Origin: a virus | DNA: 25,086 bases | Virus record (IMG/VR): IMGVR_UViG_3300020438_000257 | Span: 1 to 25,086 of that record | Direction: 5' to 3' (one strand) | Part shown: one piece after another, positions 1 to 9,231 of the stretch | Layout of the letters: each line of letters opens with the position of its first letter | Numbering within the stretch: the first letter of the stretch is position 1 | Translations under genes and position numbers: made by a program | The notes under the pieces: generated by a model | Seen by the model: only the letters and a program-made list of their open reading frames with translations | Databases searched by the model: none | What the model was told of the DNA's origin: nothing

Positions 1-3000
1 ACTATACCTATGTGTACCGGTTGTGTCTGTAAGCAGTGAAGTTGAAAGATCAAGTCCAGAGTTGTTAATCCATTCACGCCATGGCTCAAGAGACTGTGTA
101 ACCGGTATAGGGTTAACAGCATTCATGATACGAAGCAAAGGATTATCAATTTCATTGACAGGAGTACCTGTCCACCAATCAATTTTATCAGGTACAGTCA
201 GATTGACACCTGGAATACGACTACCAATATAATTTTGGAGATCATTGTAAATCTCTTTATTAGCATTATCCAGTGATTTAGCAAGTACACCTTGAGCACT
301 AGACATAGGAATTGCCATACGCGCTGTATTAGTCAGGAAGCGTTGCATAGCAGCGTCATCACCTGAACCAACCCATGCCACAAGAGGTTCAATACCTGTT
401 AAAGGTGTAGAACTAGCAAAGGCTTGAGTAGTTGTCCAGATTAGCTTCTGCATTAAGTCCTGTTTAAATGGTTCAGAGATGTCACTAGCGTAATAACTAA
501 GGTCACCAATAATTGTAAGCATAGGATCAAGCGGAATAATACCTGCATATGAAACCCAGTTACCAGCAACATTAATTGTTTTAGGTTTCCAACCAGGAGT
601 ACTCATCAAAGCATTACGTGCCTTCTTATCTCTAGGATAATTACCACGGATATTACCTTGTAGACCATAACCTGCCATAGCAGATACGATCATTCCACCT
701 GTGGCTACACGACCAAGATATTCATTTCTTAGATTATCTACAATCCTAAGTTTATCAGGGTCATTAATATCAATATTATGTAGGGTCATTACTTCATCGA
801 TTTGCTCAGGAGTCTTAGCATAAAGAGTCTTGGCATATCGGTTACTATTAGGTAGCAAACTAAATGGTGTATAACTAATCATTTTCCTCATAGCATTCAA
901 TGAAGTACTAGGGAACATAATTGCATACTGCATAGCAGGATACTTACTAATTAATGCTCCAAGGTTTTGTGCTAAAGCATTTTCCTCATTAAGTGCTATA
1001 TCTCTAGCTTGGCTGTTTAAATAATCACTCTTAATTAGGTTAGTCTTAGGATCAAATACCTGTTCAAAGTTCTTACGTTGAGCTTCCAATACCTTGACAT
1101 CATTCATCCTCATACCTGCTGTATAAGCATCGTCGTATGTCTTAAATTTAGATGCCATTGATGCTGTCATGTACGTAGACATGGCATCAATACCAATCAT
1201 AAGATTAGTACCATAACGCATAAAAGGACTAAGAGAAGCTTGATAGTTACCTTGTGTCCAACGCAACATTGCAAGACTACCAAGATCATTTTTCTTGGTA
1301 AATTCCTCACCCATACGGTCAAGAACTTCCATCTTACCTCTTATAGAACGTGCATAATCATGATCCTTACGCATTAATTCAATAAATTGCTCAGGATTTC
1401 TACTAGCCTTTTTATAAGTCTGCCAACCATAGGTCAATGAACGACCAATAGTATCTCGTTCTACTGCAAAAGCGTAAGCACCTTTCCGTAGTGCACTAAA
1501 GTCACCACCTAAAGCACCACGTACTCCAGCACCAATCATATAATCAACAGGCTTAAGTGCAAGACTAGAGAAAGCACCAACAGCAGCTCTACCAGCAGAT
1601 AGACCAGACAGTACATTGTTATAAAGTACTCCCCATAGACCTTCACTAAAGGCATTACGTCCATCTTTACCGGACTTCAACATCCCCATAGGAGATAGTT
1701 GTTGCTTAGCCCATGCAGAAACAGCAACCATGCTATCAGTTTTACCATCAGTCAGGTCATAAGCCAACATCAATGTTTTAGCAGACTCAGGATCTGTATC
1801 CTTAAGTATTTTAAGCTCTCTATTAAAGTTAAGAGCAGACTCATGGTTCTTTTTAGTAAATTCAGTAAACTGTGCAGCTAATTGTTCTGCATTAGGTTTA
1901 CGTTCCCACCATTTAAAGTTACGAAGAGACCAACCAGCAGTGTATTTAGCAGTACCGTACTCTTCACTAAGGAAGGTAAGCTTATCAATAATAGTATCCA
2001 TTACTGCATCTTCATCTACTTGACCTTTAAAGACCTTCATAGCGTCAGTAAATACACTAATCTCTTTTGCTGTTGTCTCAATAGCACGTGCTGACATAGC
2101 AGCGACATCTTCACCAAGAAATTCTTTAGTAAGATATTTAATAGCTTTACCTACATCAGGTATAGCAGCATCATCAAGTTGATTTACACCCATTGAAGCG
2201 CTGAGCATCTTCTCGTATTTACGAGGAACCATAGCTTCTCTAAGCATATTTACGTCTCTAGCTTGAACAATCTCAGTAAATAGATCTAAAGCATTTTCAT
2301 CAATTTGTTTCTTGGTTAAGCGAGCACCATCAACAATTGCAGAATATTGACCAGCACCAGCATGGTCTTCTACTAATTCACGAACAACACGTCTAGAGTT
2401 TGATTCAAGCTCCAGACCGTCCTTCATCATTGGATAGGTAAGAAGAGGTGCAGGTACACCTTCAGCCACGCCTGAGCGGATTGCAGCGATGTCTGCGGCG
2501 TTCCTAGCGACGTTTGCACGTGGGATGGATTGCCTTGGTCTAGATGCAGCATCACCAAGTTTTGATTGAACATCAGGATCAAAGGTATCTAGATTTGGAT
2601 TCTGTTGTAACTTTTTAGCTCCAACTTCATCAGTTTGCCAAGTACGACTGGAATCCATTTCCTGTACATAACTAGCAAGTGGATCAGTTGTAGCGTTAGA
2701 CCTACCAGTATTAAAATATGCCTTATACAGAGCACCTTGCTCTTCCATTAGCATATCTCTACGTTCAATAAGATCATCTACACCATTACCAGCTACAGCT
2801 TCAATTTCATCTGTAAGCTGCATAATTTCCTCATCCAATTCCTGTGTACGAAACACAGTATCTGGATCAGGATTTTCTCTCATCTTGATTTGTTTGAAGG
2901 TAGCAGCCTGTTGATCTTGAGGTTCAAACCAACGCATAATTGGTTTACCAGCAGACAATGCATATCCAATAGCATCACCAATGATTGAAAGCCCACCAGC

Positions 3001-3720
3001 TTCCATCATCAATTTGCGCTTACGTACTTCAGGACTATCATCATCCATAATAGTAATAGCCTCTGGCATCTTTAGTCCAAGAGGTCTATTTATCTTTTCT
3101 AGAAAGTCATCAAGACCACGTACAATACCTTCATCACGTTCTGAATAATCAGAGAATCCAGCAATAGCAACGTCTAATGTGCCAGCAATACCAGCTGTAG
3201 CAAGACCTTGAGTGACTTTACCGCCATTAATAGCAGCAGTAGCTTTAGTACCAAGTGGTCCAGATACTACTGCAGCTGCAACACTAGGAACAATGACTGA
3301 AGCCATATCCCTAGCAGCTTGAGTATTAGGATTTTTAAACCTAGTTGCTTCGTCATAAGCATCATCAATCTTGGCACCAATGCCAGGAATGTTTCCGATG
3401 ACATCCATGCCAAAATCAACAAAAGCTCTTGGTACTAAGTTGTCAACAAAACCACCTAGTTCTTCAGCCTCTTCCATTGAGACACCCTTGAACTCAAGTT
3501 TATTGTTTTCAGTAGGTTGTTCTTGTGTAGGTGGTTGTTGTACTTGTTCTGTAGGTTGCTCAGGTGCCTCAGCAGGAGCCTCCGTAGAGGCTACCTTTCC
3601 ATCAGGACCTGGACGACCTTCTTCAACATTAGGTCCTTTATAAGTACCATCTGTTTGATTAGATCTATATTCCCTTAGTTGACGCTCGTCATCGTAAGTC
3701 GTATGGTCAAATGGGTCCAT
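1..3720 (-). CDS. Large internal virion (ejection) protein, T7 gp16-like; C-terminus cut by window edge
   Basis: Open from ATG at 3720 to the window edge, 1240 codons without a stop, so this is the N-terminal part of a very large protein. Position, size and placement as the last of three large proteins after the tail tube genes match T7 gene 16, an inner-core protein ejected into the cell to help genome entry. The first ~60 residues are acidic and rich in Pro, Gln and Glu, as in a disordered tail. Ala/Gly-rich hydrophobic stretches follow (about residues 100-160, and near 1000), which may suit membrane interaction. Most of the rest looks helical. I do not see the lytic transglycosylase domain that T7 gp16 carries at its N-terminus; cell-wall cleavage seems to sit in the neighbouring gene. 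The start is 2 nt after the stop of the preceding gene (TGACAATG), suggesting coupling. The role is inferred from synteny. Confidence 0.85.
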   Translation of the reverse strand, partial: MDPFDHTTYDDERQLREYRSNQTDGTYKGPNVEEGRPGPDGKVASTEAPAEAPEQPTEQVQQPPTQEQPTENNKLEFKGVSMEEAEELGGFVDNLVPRAFVDFGMDVIGNIPGIGAKIDDAYDEATRFKNPNTQAARDMASVIVPSVAAAVVSGPLGTKATAAINGGKVTQGLATAGIAGTLDVAIAGFSDYSERDEGIVRGLDDFLEKINRPLGLKMPEAITIMDDDSPEVRKRKLMMEAGGLSIIGDAIGYALSAGKPIMRWFEPQDQQAATFKQIKMRENPDPDTVFRTQELDEEIMQLTDEIEAVAGNGVDDLIERRDMLMEEQGALYKAYFNTGRSNATTDPLASYVQEMDSSRTWQTDEVGAKKLQQNPNLDTFDPDVQSKLGDAASRPRQSIPRANVARNAADIAAIRSGVAEGVPAPLLTYPMMKDGLELESNSRRVVRELVEDHAGAGQYSAIVDGARLTKKQIDENALDLFTEIVQARDVNMLREAMVPRKYEKMLSASMGVNQLDDAAIPDVGKAIKYLTKEFLGEDVAAMSARAIETTAKEISVFTDAMKVFKGQVDEDAVMDTIIDKLTFLSEEYGTAKYTAGWSLRNFKWWERKPNAEQLAAQFTEFTKKNHESALNFNRELKILKDTDPESAKTLMLAYDLTDGKTDSMVAVSAWAKQQLSPMGMLKSGKDGRNAFSEGLWGVLYNNVLSGLSAGRAAVGAFSSLALKPVDYMIGAGVRGALGGDFSALRKGAYAFAVERDTIGRSLTYGWQTYKKASRNPEQFIELMRKDHDYARSIRGKMEVLDRMGEEFTKKNDLGSLAMLRWTQGNYQASLSPFMRYGTNLMIGIDAMSTYMTASMASKFKTYDDAYTAGMRMNDVKVLEAQRKNFEQVFDPKTNLIKSDYLNSQARDIALNEENALAQNLGALISKYPAMQYAIMFPSTSLNAMRKMISYTPFSLLPNSNRYAKTLYAKTPEQIDEVMTLHNIDINDPDKLRIVDNLRNEYLGRVATGGMIVSAMAGYGLQGNIRGNYPRDKKARNALMSTPGWKPKTINVAGNWVSYAGIIPLDPMLTIIGDLSYYASDISEPFKQDLMQKLIWTTTQAFASSTPLTGIEPLVAWVGSGDDAAMQRFLTNTARMAIPMSSAQGVLAKSLDNANKEIYNDLQNYIGSRIPGVNLTVPDKIDWWTGTPVNEIDNPLLRIMNAVNPIPVTQSLEPWREWINNSGLDLSTSLLTDTTGTHRYS

Positions 3721-3722
3721 TG

Positions 3723-6700
3723 TCATGATTTATATCCGTGTAGAAATGAGAATCTTTTACCGTTTGGTATTTCAATAATTGCTTTATATCCAAATTCAGT
3801 CTGATAACCACCCACTACACGTGCACCACCTTTTAGATGTAAAGTAGAACCATTAGCGGTTGGATAATCCCATCCGAGGTGTGTACCATTACGATACTTC
3901 CTAGGTGCATAAAATTTCATATTTTCAGGACGATTACCTTTACCATAATGTAGATTAGTAAGTTCTTCTAAGCCAACTTTTCCGTACTGAGCATCAGCTA
4001 CTTCAACATACTGATCTAAGGCATCAGCCTCAAAGTATGCATTAGTTTCATCTTCCACAGTATTAGGATTGTCCATTTGTTTAACATCAGTATGTTCAGA
4101 AGGAGCCATACCAGGAGCCATTACATCACCAGTCTTATAGAATTCAGTTCTTAATGTTGGTGACATTGCATTAGGATTAGTAGCAGGATTACCTGTATAT
4201 TCTCTGATGGGATCATCAGCGTTATATCCCATATCCTTTAGTACACCGATAATTTTATCTGCATATTGTGGATCAGTTGCATATCCAGCCTTTGCAATAG
4301 CTTGAATAGCTTCTCCATAAGTTTTAGCTTCTGTAAAACCAGGAATGTTATTTATGTACTCAGTAAAAGCTTCTGCAGATTGCAGAGGAGTATCATAGTT
4401 CTCAAAAGTAGCAGAAACGCCTTCTACCCAACGTCCATTAAGAAACTCCTTTACGGGTCTAGTAGTACCTTGACCTGTTTTACTTTTAATATTAAATAAA
4501 GCATTGGATCCATGTACAGTTGCACCCCTACCAGTCTCTAAAGCCCACATAGCAGCAGCAATAGGAGGTGCTTTAAACTTAGAAAGGTGTGCTAATTGCA
4601 TCACATCTTGCTCACCATCCCTGCCTGAACGTACAGTTTTAGGTGCATTACCAGTACCAATAATCGCTGCATTTATCCTTGCAGCAGTAGGTTGTGCTAG
4701 AAGTTTTTTAAGTTTTGGACTTACCTCAGCAACTTCGACTAATTTATCAAAAGCACCTGGCTCAATTTTTTGGTCAATTTTTGCAGCTTGTAGTTGTTGG
4801 TTAATGACTTCATATGGCATTTTATTTGTCATTGAAGCTATTTGATTAACCCATGGTGTGTATTCAATCATTCTTCCATTTTTAATATCACCTTCGATGT
4901 CCGCTAAATACCTATTACTTAGGTATACGTTTGTGGACAAGAGGTTTGGATTTTGATTAATATCTTTTATTTGCTGTTGTGAATTAGTTGACTGAGCAAC
5001 AGAATAATTACCTGATCTAAATTGTTTTACATAACCTTGTTCTCCACTAGATTGTTCAGCAGTGATAACATAGAAAGGGTTATTTTCATCATTCATACCA
5101 TTACGTAAATAATCCATTGTATTCTTACGTGCCTCAACAGCTACTTTGTCTAAAGTTAATTTAGGATCAGATTGTAGCTTCTTAAATTCACCAACGTAAT
5201 AATCACCAACTTCAGAAACGGCCCAATTAACACTAGCGTCAACACCAGAACCAAGATCTAGTTCTCCTAACTTTGATCTAAACATAGCTAGTGCATCTTT
5301 TTCTATGTCCTTTCGTTTATAACCTTCTTGATCAGGACCAGATGGATTAAATTGATCCACAAGACCTAATAGTTCCTCACGTTGATCTTTAGACAACCAG
5401 TTCATGTTCTGCTGAACATCAATAGGATTAAGGTCTCCAGCGTTACCAGCTTTTTGTAATTCAAGGAAAGCAGATTCTTTATCAAGATTAGCACTATCAT
5501 CAACACCAAAGTTATCTACAATGTCATTCACTGCTTTTAAAACAGTAGGCTTACTTTTATAAGCATGTAGCATAGCTTGTTTGATTTGATTGGTTTCTGA
5601 TGCAGTCATTACACCATCTTCCAAACCAGCAGCCATTAACCTATTGACATCTTCTTTAGCAGCTGACATCTCCTCTTGTTCACGTTCAGCTTCAAATGTC
5701 CTCTGACGCTCCTTAATGGTTTTATTGAGGATATTCAGTGATTCACTGCTTTTAATTGATTGAAGAGGTACTGGTTTACCTGATGTATTTAATACAAGTG
5801 CTTGATCATTAAGGAAAGAAGCAACAGCATCGATATTCTTGTCAAAAGCTCCACTTTCTACCTGTGATTGTAGCTCAGGTAAAACGATACTATCCCTAAT
5901 AAAAGCATAGTCAGGTGTACCTTTTTCATTACTATACTTACCAGGGTTTTCAGCAGCCCATCTAGCAGTTAAAGTAGAAATAGTATTACGACTACGAGGA
6001 TCAAATGGTTTAACAACAGCAGAATAAAGCTCTTGCTGCATATATCTAGACTGCCTGGCATCTGCCATGACACCCCTCTCTTCATCCAGAGCAGCTTCAG
6101 AAGTTGCTAATGCTCGATTAGTATATGATTCAGCTACATCGTAGAAATTTCTAACGAGAAATTCAGCACTAATGCCGTTAGGCTTACCGTCTTTACCTTT
6201 ATTTAAACCAAGTTGTTCAACAGTTTCGTTGATTAATGCTTCAAAACCTTGAGCAGCAATTTCACCACCACGTTGTTTAGCTTCATCTAGAGTTAGTTTA
6301 AGTGGTTCCTTAGTTACAGGATCATATACTGTATATTTAAAATCTTTATTGACAGCAGCTATATCCTCTATATTTGCAGCATAATGGTTAAGTTTTACTC
6401 TTTGTAAACCAACACTATCGCTTCCAAAAGCGGATCGTCTTATTGGTTCGACAGCATTGTTACCAATATAAGGTGCTTGAGTATTAGCAATAGCATTTTG
6501 AGAAGCATCACTCCCACTTAGAGTGGCTTCACTTATATCCATAAAACCGTATTCAATACGTTTTTGTTCTGGTGTCATCCCCTTTAAACGTATAACTTCT
6601 GCCTTATTGGCATTATCTTTCTTTGTCTCCTCATCTTTCTTAGCTTTGTCAACAAATTTTTTCCCTAAAGTTTGGGAGAAATCTGACAAGCTTTTCATGA

Positions 6701-7007
6701 ACTCAGCAGATTGCTTTCTTTGAGCTTGAAGATTAGCAATATTAGTTTCATCATTTCTAAGAACAGCATCTTGATACTGTTGTCTGAATCCACTTTGAAG
6801 TTCAAAATTACTATTACGTTGAGCTTGTTCATCACGAAGCTTTTGCCTCATGACTTCCATATAGCTACGTTGTTGTTGCTGTAGTTGGTTGAAATAACGA
6901 TCTTCTCCTTGACGCTCCTCTTCTCTAGCTTGTAGAATCTTACGGGAGCGTCCTAAATCAGGAGTAAATTTAAAGGAGCCGTAGCTCCCGAATGATTGAT
7001 AAGACAT
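3723..7007 (-). CDS. Internal core protein with glucosaminidase domain and M23-like C-terminal module (T7 gp15 position)
   Basis: A 1094-residue protein. Residues 1-~130 are charged and Gln-rich and look like a long coiled coil. A helical middle follows, typical of ejection proteins. About residues 805-935 resemble the FlgJ-type mannosyl-glycoprotein endo-beta-N-acetylglucosaminidase family: an AAMWALETGRG segment with the likely catalytic Glu, then NALFNIK, then a YATDPQYADKI segment typical of the domain's end. About residues 1036-1094 resemble a LytM/M23 peptidase: THLGWDYP gives the HxxxD zinc motif and a G-rich beta region follows, but the protein ends at FLHGYKS, so the second metal HxH is not complete. 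In T7 this slot holds gp15, which has no such enzymes. The expected role is local peptidoglycan opening during DNA injection. The start at 7007 follows a 25-nt gap. The M23 activity is doubtful. Confidence 0.85.
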   Translation of the reverse strand: MSYQSFGSYGSFKFTPDLGRSRKILQAREEERQGEDRYFNQLQQQQRSYMEVMRQKLRDEQAQRNSNFELQSGFRQQYQDAVLRNDETNIANLQAQRKQSAEFMKSLSDFSQTLGKKFVDKAKKDEETKKDNANKAEVIRLKGMTPEQKRIEYGFMDISEATLSGSDASQNAIANTQAPYIGNNAVEPIRRSAFGSDSVGLQRVKLNHYAANIEDIAAVNKDFKYTVYDPVTKEPLKLTLDEAKQRGGEIAAQGFEALINETVEQLGLNKGKDGKPNGISAEFLVRNFYDVAESYTNRALATSEAALDEERGVMADARQSRYMQQELYSAVVKPFDPRSRNTISTLTARWAAENPGKYSNEKGTPDYAFIRDSIVLPELQSQVESGAFDKNIDAVASFLNDQALVLNTSGKPVPLQSIKSSESLNILNKTIKERQRTFEAEREQEEMSAAKEDVNRLMAAGLEDGVMTASETNQIKQAMLHAYKSKPTVLKAVNDIVDNFGVDDSANLDKESAFLELQKAGNAGDLNPIDVQQNMNWLSKDQREELLGLVDQFNPSGPDQEGYKRKDIEKDALAMFRSKLGELDLGSGVDASVNWAVSEVGDYYVGEFKKLQSDPKLTLDKVAVEARKNTMDYLRNGMNDENNPFYVITAEQSSGEQGYVKQFRSGNYSVAQSTNSQQQIKDINQNPNLLSTNVYLSNRYLADIEGDIKNGRMIEYTPWVNQIASMTNKMPYEVINQQLQAAKIDQKIEPGAFDKLVEVAEVSPKLKKLLAQPTAARINAAIIGTGNAPKTVRSGRDGEQDVMQLAHLSKFKAPPIAAAMWALETGRGATVHGSNALFNIKSKTGQGTTRPVKEFLNGRWVEGVSATFENYDTPLQSAEAFTEYINNIPGFTEAKTYGEAIQAIAKAGYATDPQYADKIIGVLKDMGYNADDPIREYTGNPATNPNAMSPTLRTEFYKTGDVMAPGMAPSEHTDVKQMDNPNTVEDETNAYFEADALDQYVEVADAQYGKVGLEELTNLHYGKGNRPENMKFYAPRKYRNGTHLGWDYPTANGSTLHLKGGARVVGGYQTEFGYKAIIEIPNGKRFSFLHGYKS

Positions 7008-7032
7008 AAAATTAAAAAGATAAGACTAACCG

Positions 7033-9228
7033 TCACCCCCAATCAACACCAGCTAAGTCACTTGCAAAGCTAGCAATAGCACCTGCAAATTGAACTCCAG
7101 AATGCTCACCTTTTATTGGTTCAGGTAACAGTTGCGGTTTATGGTCGTCGGTAAGTTCAGGATATAATGTTCTAGGATATGAAATAGGCTGTGGAGGATT
7201 AGGTGCTAGTACAGGTTCAGGCATTAAAGCCTTATCAGCTGTTACATCTGCTGAATATCTATCAAGAGTTATTTGTCCTTCACTTGCAAGTTTAGCTTGT
7301 TGAGCAGATTGAAGTGATGCCTGATATTGATCTTCAATCATCTGATCTTGTTTACCAAGACGAGCCCTTTCCCTTTCAACATCAGCTGCAGTATCATTAT
7401 ATTTACGCATTGCAGAGTCATGAACTTCTTGTGCAGCTTGATAGGCAACATTATAATTTTGGGTAGCAAAATCTTTCTGTTGATTAAGCTTCCCAGTTTC
7501 ACGACTATAGGAATTCAATTGTTGTTGTAAATTTTCTGCCAACAAATTCTGTTCAGCAGATAGTGAATTAAAAGCATTGGTAAATTTATCATTTACATAA
7601 ACAGCTTGTTGGTAAGCCTGATCATTACGCAAGGCTCTACCTTCAGTCAAGTCACCAATGGCTTGAGTAGATGATTGCTTGGTTTGACCAATAGTTAGAC
7701 CAGACATTTCACTAGCCTGATCAATCTTTCTTTGTGTATTAGTTTCTTCTTGAGCTAATTTACCTTGAGCTTGTGATGTTTCAGTAGTGAACATCTTTGT
7801 AAGTTGATCTTTTTCTTGACCTGACTGAGTAATTCTAAGATCCTTTGCTACTTCTGCTCTACCAAGCAAAGCCCTTTGCTCTAACTTTTTACGATTAGTA
7901 GTATCAGTCTGAAGACCAAAGCGTTTGTTTACATCACCTGTTTTACGGGTAATATCTGTAACTTTAGAATCGAAGTTTTTCTTGCCACGTAAAATAGCAT
8001 CAGTAAGTTGTGCACTTTGCCTACCAGCAGCAGATAATACATTATTAATTGATCTAGCAGCACTAGCTCCTTTTCGTCCTTGAGCATTAATCTGACCTGA
8101 TTTTAAAAGTTGATCAATACGATTAGCTTCTTGTTTAAAAGATTGAGCGGCACGGTTTTGTTCATATTGTAATCTTGTTTGTTCAAGTTCAAAGCCAAGA
8201 TCATTAATGCCAGAATCACGACTTAAAAGATTATATTGTTGCTCATCAGTAAGCTGAGCAATTTTTTGTTCAGTTTGTAATTTAGTACCAGAAAATTCAT
8301 CTTCAATCAAAGCTTTTTTTTGCTCAATAGATAAATTATCACCTTCATTTTTGATGCCAAGTCGTTCGATAAGTTGGCTAGTGGCTAATTCTTGATCACC
8401 TAAATCACCCTTAAGACTACCAGTAGTTTGCTGCAACCTTAGATTTTCAAGTGCAACCTGTTGGTTAGTTTGTAACTGATTGCGGTAGATATTATTATCA
8501 GTATTTAAATTATCTGTTGCTTTACCTTGATCCAACAGCATCAGCTGTTCATCACGACCAGTCCTTGATGTATTAACACGCTCTTGTATCTGAGCATTCT
8601 GTAGATCAGCAGTAGTCTGAGCTTCACCAGCCTGCTCTCTGATCATCTCTAAGCCATAGTTAGCACTGTCGTATGATTGATTCCTTACACGGAGGGCTTC
8701 GGTCTCCATCAAGGTCTCTCGCATCAATGCATCATCAATAGCAGTTTGGCTTTGGTCCAACCTAGTCACCATCGAATTATATTGACCCAATTGATTTAAC
8801 AGTTGTTCCTGATTTTGAAAACCAAGAGCAGTTTGTTGGTCATTATATTTCTGCTGAGTTTGATTTAAAGCTAGTGCTTCAAGATCTGCATTGATACTTT
8901 TTTGTGTTGCGTTATCTAGACCAGAAAGTCTATAAGCTTCCTTTCTAGCATCATAATCAGCAGTATTTTGTGCTACTTGAAAATTATAATTGGCTAAATC
9001 GTTTGACTCTCTGAATCGGAGTTCATTCTCATTGTTTGCTTTATTAAGATCAATAGTGGCTTTTTGCTGATTAAATTGACTTTCACGTTCAGTATTCTGA
9101 AACTCTGTATTCATTACAGCACTATCATGCTGAGCCTGAATAATGTCATCTGCATTAGCAGAGTCTGAAGCTCCTTGAAATAAATTTAGTCCGAGCGAAA
9201 TGCCTGCTAAAATTATACTTGGATCCAT
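7033..9228 (-). CDS. Internal virion protein, T7 gp14-like, enlarged and coiled-coil rich
   Basis: A 731-residue protein placed between the nozzle gene and the gp15-position gene, where T7 has gene 14. The N-terminus is a short hydrophobic segment (about residues 3-20) followed by Ala/Asp and then hundreds of residues of Gln-, Asn- and Glu-rich sequence that look like long helices or coiled coils. This N-terminal pattern fits gp14, which inserts in the outer membrane during ejection. T7 gp14 is about 196 residues, so this protein is more than three times longer. The last ~60 residues are Pro-rich and then end in an Ala/Gly/hydrophobic stretch. No enzymatic motif is visible. The gene starts 3 nt after the nozzle gene stop. 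Function is inferred from position and composition. Confidence 0.75.
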   Translation of the reverse strand: MDPSIILAGISLGLNLFQGASDSANADDIIQAQHDSAVMNTEFQNTERESQFNQQKATIDLNKANNENELRFRESNDLANYNFQVAQNTADYDARKEAYRLSGLDNATQKSINADLEALALNQTQQKYNDQQTALGFQNQEQLLNQLGQYNSMVTRLDQSQTAIDDALMRETLMETEALRVRNQSYDSANYGLEMIREQAGEAQTTADLQNAQIQERVNTSRTGRDEQLMLLDQGKATDNLNTDNNIYRNQLQTNQQVALENLRLQQTTGSLKGDLGDQELATSQLIERLGIKNEGDNLSIEQKKALIEDEFSGTKLQTEQKIAQLTDEQQYNLLSRDSGINDLGFELEQTRLQYEQNRAAQSFKQEANRIDQLLKSGQINAQGRKGASAARSINNVLSAAGRQSAQLTDAILRGKKNFDSKVTDITRKTGDVNKRFGLQTDTTNRKKLEQRALLGRAEVAKDLRITQSGQEKDQLTKMFTTETSQAQGKLAQEETNTQRKIDQASEMSGLTIGQTKQSSTQAIGDLTEGRALRNDQAYQQAVYVNDKFTNAFNSLSAEQNLLAENLQQQLNSYSRETGKLNQQKDFATQNYNVAYQAAQEVHDSAMRKYNDTAADVERERARLGKQDQMIEDQYQASLQSAQQAKLASEGQITLDRYSADVTADKALMPEPVLAPNPPQPISYPRTLYPELTDDHKPQLLPEPIKGEHSGVQFAGAIASFASDLAGVDWG

Positions 9229-9231
9229 AGG

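Noticed and set aside
3360-3720. Separate small gene at the start of the gp16-like frame
   Set aside because: The Pro/Gln-rich first segment continues in frame without a stop into the long protein, so it is its N-terminus.
4504-4845. Plus-strand open frame inside the 1094-residue internal core gene
   Set aside because: It is antisense to a strongly supported gene, low in complexity, with no domain and no leader. The other plus-strand frames (for example 3371-3643, 21984-22451 and 1699-2094) were set aside for the same reason.
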